Assembly: GCA_937995995.1 (NCBI GenBank) | Contig: CALKIP010000102.1 | Coordinates: forward strand, 1 to 13,657 | Origin: an uncultured bacterium | Lineage (GTDB): Bacteria > Gemmatimonadota > Gemmatimonadetes > Longimicrobiales > RSA9 | Direction of reading: 5' to 3' | Length of the DNA: 13,657 nucleotides | Part shown: positions 1-6,435 of the stretch, in pieces | Position numbering within the stretch: the first letter of the stretch is position 1 | Layout of the letters: every line of letters starts with the position of its first letter | Notes under the pieces: model-generated | Told to the model about the DNA's origin: nothing | The model's database searches: none | Seen by the model: only the letters and a program-made list of their open reading frames with translations | Made by a program: the position numbers and the translations under genes

Positions 1-1
1 G

Positions 2-1933
2 AGCTCGAATCCGCGCTGGTCGCCGGACGGGCGCTACCTGTTCTTCACCTCGAACCGGCCTGGCGGCGAGGGTTCGACGTGGGCGCTTCGGATGGACCGG
101 CCGGCGGGCGAGGCGGTGCAGGTGGAGGGGTATCCACGGGGCTCGACGCCGCGGGATGCGCGCTTTGCCGTCTTCACGGCGCCGCTGGAGAATGAAACAG
201 GCGAGGGCGAGGGCGAGGGCGAAAGCCCCGAGAAGGCGAGCCCGTGGGCGTCGATGGCGCCGATGGCGCGGCCGCCGCACGGCGCGATCACGGAGCCACT
301 GGATCCGAAGCGCTTCGATGGGCGCCACATCGTGGATCTAGGCTACAAGCGGAACGGGCCGGGTTTCGTCCCGAACCGTGCGGAACCACGTGAGTGGCGG
401 CCGGACCAGCTCTGGGTGCAGGCGTTCGGTGACACGGCGAAGGTGCAGATCACGGATACGCCGTACTCGCACCGTGGCGCGGTGGTCTCGCCGGACGGCA
501 AGTGGATCGCCTTCGTGGCGGACCGGGAACTGCGGCCTGACTCGGTGGTCCAGGCCGAGCGCGACTCGATCGCCGTGCTGCCGTACGACGCGGAGCGCGA
601 CGAGGCGCCGAGGAACGACGTCGACATCTACATCGTCTCGATCGATGGCGGCGAGCCGCGCAAGGTGGCGGAGCTCATGGGCAACGAGAGTTCGCTCGCG
701 TGGTCTCCGAACGGCCGGCGTCTCTCCTTCATCTCGGACGATGGGGTGCGTACCGGGCAGGACCGCCTCTACGTGATCGACGTGCGGGGCGGCGAGCCCC
801 GGAGCCTCCTGGGCGACTGGCCGTACGAGCCCGGCCGCAGCTACACGTGGATCTCGAACGACCGGATCGTCATGAGCACCGCGGTGGGCGGTCGGGATGC
901 GGTCTTCCAGGTCTCGCTCGATGGCGAGGTCCGGGAGGTCATCGGCGGCCGGCGGCGCTTCTTCGGTGTGAGTGTAGGCGCCGAGAACAAGAAGATCGCC
1001 TTCGTCGCCAGCAGCATCGACCGTCCGACGGAGCTCTTCGTGGCCGACCTCGATGGCAGGAACGAGCGGCGGCTCACCGGCTTCAACGACGCGCTGAACG
1101 CCGAGATCGCCTGGCCCACCGCCGAGCGCTTCACCTACGAGTCGGTGGGCGGGCGCGAGATCGAGGCGTGGCTCATGGAGCCCTACGGCTACGAGCCGGG
1201 GAAGAAGTATCCGCTCGTCCTCTACATCCATGGCGGTCCGCACTCGCGCTACGGCGAGAACTGGTTCGACGAGTTCCACAACATCGCCGGCGCGGGGATG
1301 TGGGTGCTCTTCACCAACCCGCGCGGCTCGAGCGGCTACGGCGCCGACTTCACCTATTCGACGCGCGCCGAGTGGGGCGGCGACGACATGAAGGACATCC
1401 TGAAGGCGGTCGACATCGTCGCCGAGCGTCCGGATGTGGACGAGACGCGCATGGGCGTGACCGGCGGCAGCTACGGCGGCTTCATGACCGCGTGGATCAC
1501 GACGAAGACCGACCGCTTCAAGGCCGCGCAGGTCGACCGCATGATCAGCAACTGGTGGAGCTGGTACGGAAGCTCGGACGCCCAGGGGCTGACCGAGTTC
1601 GAGTTCTTCGGCAAGCCGTGGGACAACCCGGCGGTCTACGACACGCTCTCTCCGATTCGGTACGCGCGGAACGTGAAGACGCCGACGCTGATCGTGCAGT
1701 CGGAGGAGGACCACAGGACGCCGATGACGGATGCGGAGCAGTGGTTCGCCGCGCTCGAGAAGCACGGTGTGCCGGTCGAGTTCGTTCGCTACCCGCGCTC
1801 GACGCACGACCTGTCGCGCACCGGCGAGCCGTGGCTGCTGGTCGACCGGCTGGGCCGCCTGCGGCAGTGGTTCTCGTACTGGCTGCAGGGTGAGGAGGCG
1901 ACGACGGTCACGGCGGAGGCCGCTGCGTCGTAG
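2..1933 (+). CDS. S9 family peptidase (S9C, acylaminoacyl-peptidase-like), 5' truncated by window edge
   Basis: This is the C-terminal 643 residues of a serine peptidase of the prolyl oligopeptidase family. It cleaves short peptides and is probably exported, though the N-terminus lies outside the window. The reading frame is open to the left edge, and the first codons already encode a PD40/TolB-type blade (WSPDGRYLFF), so the ATG at 92 is internal. Counting from that Met, more propeller motifs are SPDGKWIAF (133-141) and WSPNGRRLSF (204-213). The alpha/beta-hydrolase domain covers about 350-600, with HGGP at 380-383, nucleophile Ser460 in GGSYGG, Asp540 in SEEDHRTP and His572 in STHDLSRTG, so the triad is complete. 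The SHxLSRxG-like context of the His and the TEFEFFGKPW segment are typical of S9C enzymes. A Gly-Glu-rich stretch at 37-44 is encoded by a GCGAGG repeat. The family call is firm; the substrate is not known. Confidence 0.93.
   Translation, partial: SSNPRWSPDGRYLFFTSNRPGGEGSTWALRMDRPAGEAVQVEGYPRGSTPRDARFAVFTAPLENETGEGEGEGESPEKASPWASMAPMARPPHGAITEPLDPKRFDGRHIVDLGYKRNGPGFVPNRAEPREWRPDQLWVQAFGDTAKVQITDTPYSHRGAVVSPDGKWIAFVADRELRPDSVVQAERDSIAVLPYDAERDEAPRNDVDIYIVSIDGGEPRKVAELMGNESSLAWSPNGRRLSFISDDGVRTGQDRLYVIDVRGGEPRSLLGDWPYEPGRSYTWISNDRIVMSTAVGGRDAVFQVSLDGEVREVIGGRRRFFGVSVGAENKKIAFVASSIDRPTELFVADLDGRNERRLTGFNDALNAEIAWPTAERFTYESVGGREIEAWLMEPYGYEPGKKYPLVLYIHGGPHSRYGENWFDEFHNIAGAGMWVLFTNPRGSSGYGADFTYSTRAEWGGDDMKDILKAVDIVAERPDVDETRMGVTGGSYGGFMTAWITTKTDRFKAAQVDRMISNWWSWYGSSDAQGLTEFEFFGKPWDNPAVYDTLSPIRYARNVKTPTLIVQSEEDHRTPMTDAEQWFAALEKHGVPVEFVRYPRSTHDLSRTGEPWLLVDRLGRLRQWFSYWLQGEEATTVTAEAAAS
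201..222 (+). repeat. GCGAGG hexanucleotide tandem repeat inside the S9 peptidase gene
   Basis: Three perfect copies of GCGAGG followed by GCGA encode a short Gly-Glu run in a loop of the beta-propeller region. It keeps the reading frame and is the kind of simple repeat that varies in length between strains. Confidence 0.6.
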
Positions 1934-2342
1934 CGCGAATCCGGCGGCGCGGCCATGCCGTGGTGTGGCGGGGCCGACGCGGGGCAAGTTGCGGCGGCCG
2001 TTGTGTGGCGTCCGGGAGAACGCGCGCCTGCCGCCCTGGCCGCGCGAGTGAAGTGACGGAAGGAGGCCGGCCCTCGTGTATGGTTACACGGGGGCCGGCC
2101 TCGTCGTATGCCCAGTCGCTGTCCACCGCCCGGAGCGTCGGGCGGGATCCGCGCGGCTCGATGTCGTCGGCCTCCTCTCCCGGGTGCTGGTGTGACCGGC
2201 GCGACGCACGCGCGGACATCGGGGCGGGATGTGGCGCCACCGCCCACACTTGCATCCATCACGCTCAGGCGCCACACTAGGTCCGTACCCGCGCGAACCC
2301 CGGATGCGTGGGGCAGGAGTGGATTCAGGCAGAAGAACGCCG
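1934..2342. other. Intergenic region between the S9 peptidase and the M15/LysM gene
   Basis: This 409-bp stretch holds no convincing gene. The open frames in it are short, arginine- and proline-rich and lack ribosome binding sites. Its one strong structure is the stem-loop at 2063-2102. A weak promoter-like pair precedes the next gene: TTGCAT at 2250-2255, 17 bp, then CACACT at 2273-2278, which matches the sigma-70 -10 at only three positions including the key A and final T. I would not call a promoter from that alone. Confidence 0.5.
2063..2102 (+). terminator. Stem-loop terminator after the S9 peptidase gene
   Basis: Two 18-nt arms (2063-2080 and 2085-2102) pair around the loop TGGT. The only non-Watson-Crick pair is a U-G wobble (2074 with 2091) that forms on the plus-strand RNA, which fits termination of the upstream plus-strand gene. 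No U-tract follows, so this would be a GC-rich terminator or a 3'-end-stabilising hairpin rather than a classical intrinsic terminator. Confidence 0.6.
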
Positions 2343-3125
2343 ATGCGCTCACGCATCCTCGCGATCCTCGCGACCGTCCTCACGGCTTCGGCCACGCTGG
2401 CCGAGGCGCAGAGCCTGCGCGGCTCCGCCGCGTCGCTGACGCGTCAGAACCGCCAGGCCAAGCTTCACAATTACAGCTACCTCCAGCATCCTTCCGACGT
2501 TCAGCGTTTCGTGAGGGCCGGGCTCCTCGTCTCGCTTCGTGACAATCCGGAATTCGATCTGGCGCGGGTGTCGTATCCGTACGCGCGGCCCGAGGTCAAG
2601 ATCTTCCTCGAAAGGTTGGGCCGGCAGTACCACGCGGCGTGTGGCGAACGGCTGGTGGTGACGAGTTCGGTCCGTCCGGCCTCCAGGCAGCCACGCAACG
2701 CCTCGAGCCGGTCGGTGCACCCGACGGGGATGGCGGTGGATCTTCGGCGGAGCACGAACCGGAAGTGCAGCAAGTGGCTGGAGGACGTGCTGCTGCACCT
2801 GGAGCGCCGTGGCGTGGCGGAGGCCACGCTCGAGCAGCGCCCGCCTCACTATCACGTGGCGCTCTTTCCGAAGCCCTACATTCGCTACATCGGCGGTGCG
2901 GCGGTGAGTGATGCGACGCGTGTGGCGTCGGTGGAAGCGCCGGAGCGGCCCGAGGCGCGGCTCACGGCCACGGAGGTGGAAACCTACGAGGTGCGGCGGG
3001 GTGATAGTCTATGGTCGATCGCCCGCAAGTTCGGCACGACCGTCGAGGCGTTGAAGGCGGAGAACGGTCTGCGGTCCTCGCGGGTGCTAGCCGGCCAGAC
3101 CCTGCGGATCCCGAGCGAGCGGTAG
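2343..3125 (+). CDS. Secreted M15-like (DUF5715-type) peptidase with C-terminal LysM domain
   Basis: A 260-residue exported protein, probably a peptidoglycan peptide hydrolase acting in the periplasm. The chosen ATG is followed by a clear signal peptide (about 1-22, likely cleavage AEA|QS). An in-frame ATG at 2304 would put a charged stretch before it and is less likely. The catalytic core at about 98-175 shows the M15-like zinc pattern SVHPTGMAVDL (His126, Asp133) and a later PHYHV, where His169 and His171 form an HxH pair like that of MepA or the Streptomyces albus G carboxypeptidase. Residues 214-257 form a LysM module (YEVRRGDSLWSIA ... LAGQTLRIP) that would bind glycan strands. It follows the terminator at 2063-2102 and is probably its own transcript. 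Carboxypeptidase versus endopeptidase activity cannot be decided from sequence. The DUF5715 assignment is from memory of the family and less sure than the M15-like fold. Confidence 0.85.
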   Translation: MRSRILAILATVLTASATLAEAQSLRGSAASLTRQNRQAKLHNYSYLQHPSDVQRFVRAGLLVSLRDNPEFDLARVSYPYARPEVKIFLERLGRQYHAACGERLVVTSSVRPASRQPRNASSRSVHPTGMAVDLRRSTNRKCSKWLEDVLLHLERRGVAEATLEQRPPHYHVALFPKPYIRYIGGAAVSDATRVASVEAPERPEARLTATEVETYEVRRGDSLWSIARKFGTTVEALKAENGLRSSRVLAGQTLRIPSER

Positions 3126-3127
3126 GC

Positions 3128-3158
3128 GTCCCGGCGCACGCGGCGCCACCGACGGGAC
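3128..3158 (+). terminator. Possible weak stem-loop between the LysM gene and ndh
   Basis: GTCCCG (3128-3133) pairs with CGGGAC (3153-3158), with GCGC/GCGC (3134-3137 and 3143-3146) stacking inside on the 5' side. It begins a few bases after the stop codon of the M15/LysM gene. There is no U-tract and the inner part is asymmetric, so it may be only a weak terminator or chance GC pairing. Confidence 0.3.
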
Positions 3159-3198
3159 CCGCAAGTTCGAACCAGCGAGCGCAAGGCGGGTTCCCGCT

Positions 3199-4491
3199 AT
3201 GTCGATAAAGAAGACACCCCACGTCGTCATCCTGGGCGGCGGTTTCGCAGGACTGCGCGTCGCGGCTGCGCTGCGCAATGCACCGGTCCGCATCACTCTC
3301 GTCGATCGCAGGAACCATCATCTCTTCCAGCCGCTCCTCTATCAGGTGGCGACGGCGTCGCTCTCTCCCGCCGACATCGCGAGCCCGATCCGTACGATCC
3401 TGAAGCGCCAGAAGAACGTGCAGGTCTGGCTGGGCGAGGCGGTGGGCGTGGACGCCGACCGACGCGTGGTCCGGCTGCGTGATGGCGAGCTCGAGTACGA
3501 CTACCTCGTCGTGGCGACGGGCGCGACACACGCCTACTTCGGCCGCGACGACTGGGAGCCGCTGGCGCCCGGGCTCAAGACGATCGACGATGCCGTCGAG
3601 ATCCGGCGCCGCTTCCTCCTGGCCTTCGAGGCGGCGGAGCGCGAGGCGGACGAGGCCGCACGACGTCGTCAACTCACCTTCGTGATCGTCGGCGGCGGCC
3701 CCACGGGCGTCGAGCTGGCCGGTGCCATGGCCGAGATCGCAAACGACGTCATGCCGAAGGATTTCCGCTCCGTCGACACGTCGATGGCGCGCGTCATCCT
3801 CGTCGAGGGCACGGACCGCGTGCTCCCGGGCTACGTGCCGGAGCTGTCGGAGCGGGCGCGGCGCCAGCTCGAGCGGCTCGGCGTGGAGGTGCGGACCGGC
3901 GAGCGGGTCACCGAGATCGACGAGGGCGCCGTCCGCATCGGCGACGAGGTGGTCGAGGCGGGCAACGTCTTCTGGGCCGCCGGCGTCGCCGCCTCACCGC
4001 TGGGCGCGGAACTCGGCGCCGAACTGGACCGCGCGGGCCGGGTCAAGGTGACGCCCGGCCTCAACGTGCCGGGCCGCGAGGAGGTCTTCGTGGCGGGGGA
4101 TCTGGCCGCCGTCGAGCAGGACGGCAAGCCGGTGCCCGGCGTTGCGCCTGCGGCGATGCAGATGGGCCGGTACGTGGCCCGTGCGATCCAGGCGGACCTG
4201 GCAGGACGCCCGCGCCCGACCTTCCGCTACAGCGACAAGGGTAGCCTGGCGACGATCGGCAGGGCCGCCGCCGTCGCCGAACTCGCCGGCCTCCGGCTGA
4301 GCGGCCTCCCTGCGTGGCTCGTCTGGGTCTTCGTGCACATCCTCTACCTGATCGGCTTCCGCAACCGCCTGGTCGTCATGATCCAGTGGGCGTGGGCGTA
4401 TGTGGTGCACAGCCGGGGAATGCGGCTGATCACGGGAAAACAGGCGGTGAAGCTACGGGAGCCGCGGCGGGTGAAGCTGGAGGCGGCGTGA
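3199..4491 (+). CDS. ndh: Type II NADH:quinone oxidoreductase (NDH-2)
   Basis: A 430-residue FAD flavoprotein that passes electrons from NADH to the quinone pool without pumping protons, attached to the inner face of the cytoplasmic membrane. The first Rossmann motif, VVILGGGFAGL (9-19), binds FAD, and the second, VIVGGGPTGVELAG (162-175), binds NADH. VFVAGD (296-301) is the FAD-contacting GD motif, and GVAPAAMQMG (314-323) matches the AxxQ quinone-site region of NDH-2. Residues 371-403 are hydrophobic and tryptophan-rich (PAWLVWVFVHILYLIGF), the expected amphipathic or membrane-anchoring C-terminal segment. Length is normal for the family. The Shine-Dalgarno is weak (AAGGCGG), and a small GCGGG/CCCGC inverted repeat at 3186-3197 lies directly before the ATG. 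The gene is monocistronic and ends at a terminator shared with the converging transporter. Confidence 0.93.
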   Translation: MSIKKTPHVVILGGGFAGLRVAAALRNAPVRITLVDRRNHHLFQPLLYQVATASLSPADIASPIRTILKRQKNVQVWLGEAVGVDADRRVVRLRDGELEYDYLVVATGATHAYFGRDDWEPLAPGLKTIDDAVEIRRRFLLAFEAAEREADEAARRRQLTFVIVGGGPTGVELAGAMAEIANDVMPKDFRSVDTSMARVILVEGTDRVLPGYVPELSERARRQLERLGVEVRTGERVTEIDEGAVRIGDEVVEAGNVFWAAGVAASPLGAELGAELDRAGRVKVTPGLNVPGREEVFVAGDLAAVEQDGKPVPGVAPAAMQMGRYVARAIQADLAGRPRPTFRYSDKGSLATIGRAAAVAELAGLRLSGLPAWLVWVFVHILYLIGFRNRLVVMIQWAWAYVVHSRGMRLITGKQAVKLREPRRVKLEAA

Positions 4492-4512
4492 GGGTGAGGT
4501 GAGTGGGTGACG

Positions 4513-4548
4513 GGGCGACACCCGCTGTGCGCGCAGCGGGTGTCGCCC
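4513..4548. terminator. Bidirectional terminator between ndh and the MFS gene
   Basis: Perfect 15-bp arms GGGCGACACCCGCTG (4513-4527) and its complement (4534-4548) flank the 6-nt loop TGCGCG. It lies 21 nt after the ndh stop and directly abuts the stop codon of the convergent transporter gene at 4549-4551. Neither side has a U-tract. Confidence 0.75.
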
Positions 4549-5898
4549 TCAGCTCTTCGGACGTAGCTCCGTCGCGCTGTGGAGTCCCTTCGCGACCTCG
4601 GGGAGGATGCCGAGGCGCTCGTAAATCGGCAGAACCTCGTCACGAACGGCGGGGAAGTGCCGGATGTAGAGCCCCGCAGCGGAGATGACGGCCACGCCGC
4701 CGAGTGCGACCGTGGCCGGCGCGCCGATCCGCTGCGCCAACCACCCGGCGAAGAGGGAGCCGATCGGCGCCATCCCCATGAACGCCATGGTGTAGAGGCT
4801 CATCACGCGCCCTCGCTTGTCCTCGTCGACCACGGTCTGCAGGACGGTGTTCATCGACGCCGTCGTCACCATCATCCCGAACCCGGTGACGAGCAGCAGG
4901 AGCATCGAGAGCCACGCGATCTGTGAGAACGAAAAGGCGATGAGGCCGATGCCGAAGAGGGTGGACGAGAAGCCGATCAGCTTGCCGAGCCCCCGGACGG
5001 TCGTGCGCGAGGCCAGGTGCAGCGCGCCGGTCAGCGCGCCGAGGCCGGCCGAGCCCATGAGGAAGCCGAGCATGCCGGGGCCGCCGCCGAGCACGTCGCT
5101 CGCGAAGACCGGCATGAGCGTGAGGTACGGCATCCCGACCAGGCTGAGCATGGCCAGGAGGAGCAGGATCGAGCGGATCGGCAGGAAGCCGAGTGCGTAG
5201 GCGAAGCCCTCGCGCAGCGTCTTCAGCATCGATACCGTCGGCCGCTCCGCCGCCGGCGCGCCGCCCTCCACGTCGATCGCCATGAGTGCGCCGAGCACCG
5301 CCAGGTAGCTCGCCGCGTTGATCGCGAAGACGGGGCCTTCGCCGACCATCCCGACCAGGACGCCGGCGAGTGCGGGGCCGACCAGGCGCGCGCCGTTGAA
5401 CATCGACGAGTTGAGCGCGATCGCGTTCGCGAGGTCGCCGGGGCCGTCGACCAGCCGCACCAGCAGCGACTGCCGCGCCGGGACGTCGAAGCCGTTGACC
5501 ATGCCCATCACGCCGGCGAGCACCAGGATGTGCCACACCTCGATCACGCCGGTCAGGACGAGGGCCGCGAGGGTCGTCGCCTGCACCATGGCCACCGTCT
5601 GCGTGGTCATGACGATCCTGTAGCGGTCGAAGCGGTCCGCCAACACGCCCGCGAACGGCGCCAGCATGAAGGACGGGATGTTCGCCATGAAGGTGACCAT
5701 CCCGAGGATGAACGCCGAGCCGGTCAGGCGATAGACGAGCCAGCTCATCGCCACCTGCTGCATCCAGGTGCCGATGACCGACACGCCCTGGCCTATGAAG
5801 AACAGACGAAAATTCCGGTGCCGGAGCGCGCGCAGCGTCCGACCCACACCGGACGCCGGCGCTCCGGCACCGGCACGACCTGCAGCTTCTGTAGACAA
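4549..5898 (-). CDS. MFS transporter, MFS_3 / EntS-like exporter family
   Basis: A polytopic inner-membrane exporter of about 449 residues, built from hydrophobic helices with the usual MFS plan. The start of the conserved region (ALRHRNFRLFFIGQ) and GTWMQQVAMSWLVYRLT are hallmarks of the MFS_3 group, which includes the enterobactin exporter EntS. Motif A appears as GVLADRFDRYR (about 84-94). A segment resembling PARQSLLVRLV followed by NAIALNSSMFNGARLVGPALAG is also characteristic. I chose the TTG at 5896-5898 because GGGAGG precedes it by 4 nt. A TTG at 5917-5919 in the same frame lacks a Shine-Dalgarno, and a GTG 17 codons downstream of 5898 is the alternative. The substrate is unknown; no biosynthetic gene is adjacent. 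An intrinsic terminator-like hairpin lies in its 5' leader, which may mean attenuation. Confidence 0.9.
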   Translation of the reverse strand: MSTEAAGRAGAGAPASGVGRTLRALRHRNFRLFFIGQGVSVIGTWMQQVAMSWLVYRLTGSAFILGMVTFMANIPSFMLAPFAGVLADRFDRYRIVMTTQTVAMVQATTLAALVLTGVIEVWHILVLAGVMGMVNGFDVPARQSLLVRLVDGPGDLANAIALNSSMFNGARLVGPALAGVLVGMVGEGPVFAINAASYLAVLGALMAIDVEGGAPAAERPTVSMLKTLREGFAYALGFLPIRSILLLLAMLSLVGMPYLTLMPVFASDVLGGGPGMLGFLMGSAGLGALTGALHLASRTTVRGLGKLIGFSSTLFGIGLIAFSFSQIAWLSMLLLLVTGFGMMVTTASMNTVLQTVVDEDKRGRVMSLYTMAFMGMAPIGSLFAGWLAQRIGAPATVALGGVAVISAAGLYIRHFPAVRDEVLPIYERLGILPEVAKGLHSATELRPKS

Positions 5899-5937
5899 TC
5901 GGCCTCCCGGGCCGAACAAATGCGAATCAAAAAACGC

Positions 5938-5974
5938 AAACCCGCGCCCGATACTGCCCGAAGCGCGGGTTTTT
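5938..5974. terminator. Intrinsic terminator readable on both strands, upstream of the MFS gene
   Basis: AAACCCGCGC (5938-5947) pairs with GCGCGGGTTT (5963-5972) across a 15-nt loop. On the plus strand a TTTTT run finishes and follows the stem (5970-5974). On the minus strand the stem is followed by GCG and then six T (complement of A5929-5934). It is the only hairpin in the window with U-tracts. No coding sequence ends here on either strand, so it terminates a non-coding transcript, blocks antisense reading, or attenuates the MFS gene that starts about 40 nt downstream on the minus strand. Confidence 0.7.
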
Positions 5975-6164
5975 CATGTGTACGGTCCACGCAGGGTGCG
6001 TACCCCGGAGTTTCGCGCTGTTGCGAGACAAGGCCCCGACTCCACAACCCCGCTGCACCACCGTGTTACCCTGTTCTTTGAACCTATGCTTCGCCGAGTC
6101 CCATGGCCAGCCAGCAGGCGGTAAACCGTCGATCGGGCGAGCGCGGATGCGAACCCCATCCCCC
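5975..6164. other. Non-coding stretch between terminator and hairpin array
   Basis: About 190 bp without a supportable gene. It contains a small hairpin with triloop, ACGCA-GGG-TGCGT at 5989-6001. Its right arm overlaps CGTAC (5999-6003), which could instead pair with GTACG at 5980-5984, so the two foldings exclude each other. TATGCT at 6085-6090 resembles a plus-strand -10 box, but no good -35 lies at the right distance. No tRNA-like cloverleaf was found. Confidence 0.4.
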
Positions 6165-6282
6165 CCGCGAAGCGGTCCTCCCGCGCCCTCGGCGCTCTCC
6201 CGCTGCCAAAGGCAGCCCTCCCGCTACCACCAGACAGCCCTCCCGCGCTTGCAGGGCGCCCTCCCGCCGGCCGAAGGTCGGC
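6165..6282. repeat. Tandem array of six mini-hairpins joined by CTCCC (GGGAG) linkers
   Basis: The heptamer CTCCCGC occurs five times, starting at 6178, 6197, 6218, 6240 and 6261, so the unit is 19-22 nt. Each linker is followed by a different but self-complementary segment: GCGCC-CTC-GGCGC (6183-6195), GCTGCC-AAA-GGCAGC (6202-6216), GCTACC..GACAGC (6223-6238), GCGCTT-GCA-GGGCGC (6245-6259) and GCCGGCC-GAA-GGTCGGC (6266-6282). CCGC-GAA-GCGG (6165-6175) precedes the first linker. Most loops are trinucleotides. The stem sequences differ while pairing is kept, so structure rather than sequence appears conserved. Strand evidence is mixed: the last two stems are complete only with plus-strand G-U wobbles, while the 6223-6238 stem is complete only with minus-strand wobbles. 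Spacings are not all multiples of three, so it is not coding. I do not recognise a described family. Confidence 0.75.
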
Positions 6283-6293
6283 CCTTTCACGGC

Positions 6294-6331
6294 TGGACTC
6301 AAGGGACACAAAGTGTTACATTAGGTTACAT
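6294..6331 (+). promoter_or_regulatory. Candidate sigma-70 promoter of rpsU with a direct-repeat operator
   Basis: TGGACT (6294-6299, 4 of 6 to TTGACA) and TACATT (6317-6322, 4 of 6 to TATAAT including T1, A2 and T6) are separated by exactly 17 bp. Transcription would begin near 6329 and give a leader of about 107 nt. The heptamer GTTACAT appears twice, at 6315-6321 and 6325-6331, exactly 10 bp apart. It therefore overlaps the -10 element and start site on one helical face, a plausible repressor or activator site. This is the most AT-rich patch in the neighbourhood. Confidence 0.5.
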
Positions 6332-6342
6332 GATTTCATGCG

Positions 6343-6430
6343 GCCGGCGACGCGCGCCGGCGCTGTGGACCAGCGGAAAGGGATCTGGGCGCGTGTCCAG
6401 GTCCCGTTTCGTTTCACCGGAAGAAAGGAG
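6343..6430 (+). promoter_or_regulatory. Structured 5' leader of rpsU
   Basis: Three hairpins follow the candidate promoter. First, GCCGGCG (6343-6349) pairs with CGCCGGC (6355-6361). Second, CGCTG (6361-6365) pairs with CAGCG (6371-6375). Third, GGGATCTGG (6380-6388) pairs with CCAGGTCCC (6397-6405), extended past one A-G mismatch by CGGAA (6374-6378) with TTTCG (6407-6411). The long stem uses two G-U wobbles that exist only on the plus-strand RNA. It ends 12 nt before the strong Shine-Dalgarno AAAGGAG (6424-6430). Ribosomal protein genes are often controlled by such leaders; regulation by bS21 itself is inference. Confidence 0.5.
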
Positions 6431-6435
6431 CGTCA

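Noticed and set aside
338..1987. Long minus-strand open frame (549 codons) opposite the S9C peptidase
   Set aside because: It is the antisense shadow of a gene with intact catalytic motifs. Its translation is rich in Arg, Val, Asp and His with no recognisable domain, as expected from high-GC third-position bias.
2229..2342. Upstream extension of the M15/LysM gene
   Set aside because: It would put 38 charged and proline-rich residues before a clear signal peptide; the ATG at 2343 is the better start.
3160..3198. tRNA-like T-loop (AGTTCGAACC) before ndh
   Set aside because: The flanking five bases do not pair to form a T-stem on either strand, and no acceptor, D or anticodon arms can be placed.
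6065..6090. Plus-strand promoter TGTTAC / TATGCT upstream of the hairpin array
   Set aside because: The -10 is acceptable but the -35 is poor and the spacer is 16 bp; not strong enough to list.
6165..6282. CRISPR-like array
   Set aside because: The conserved part is only 5-7 nt and the intervening segments are self-complementary, unlike CRISPR repeats and spacers; no cas genes are present.
6084..6311. Minus-strand frame through the hairpin array with a roughly 7-residue rhythm, a possible repeat peptide
   Set aside because: Unit spacings of 19, 21, 22 and 21 nt break the frame, so the repeat is not maintained at protein level, and no start with a Shine-Dalgarno is seen.
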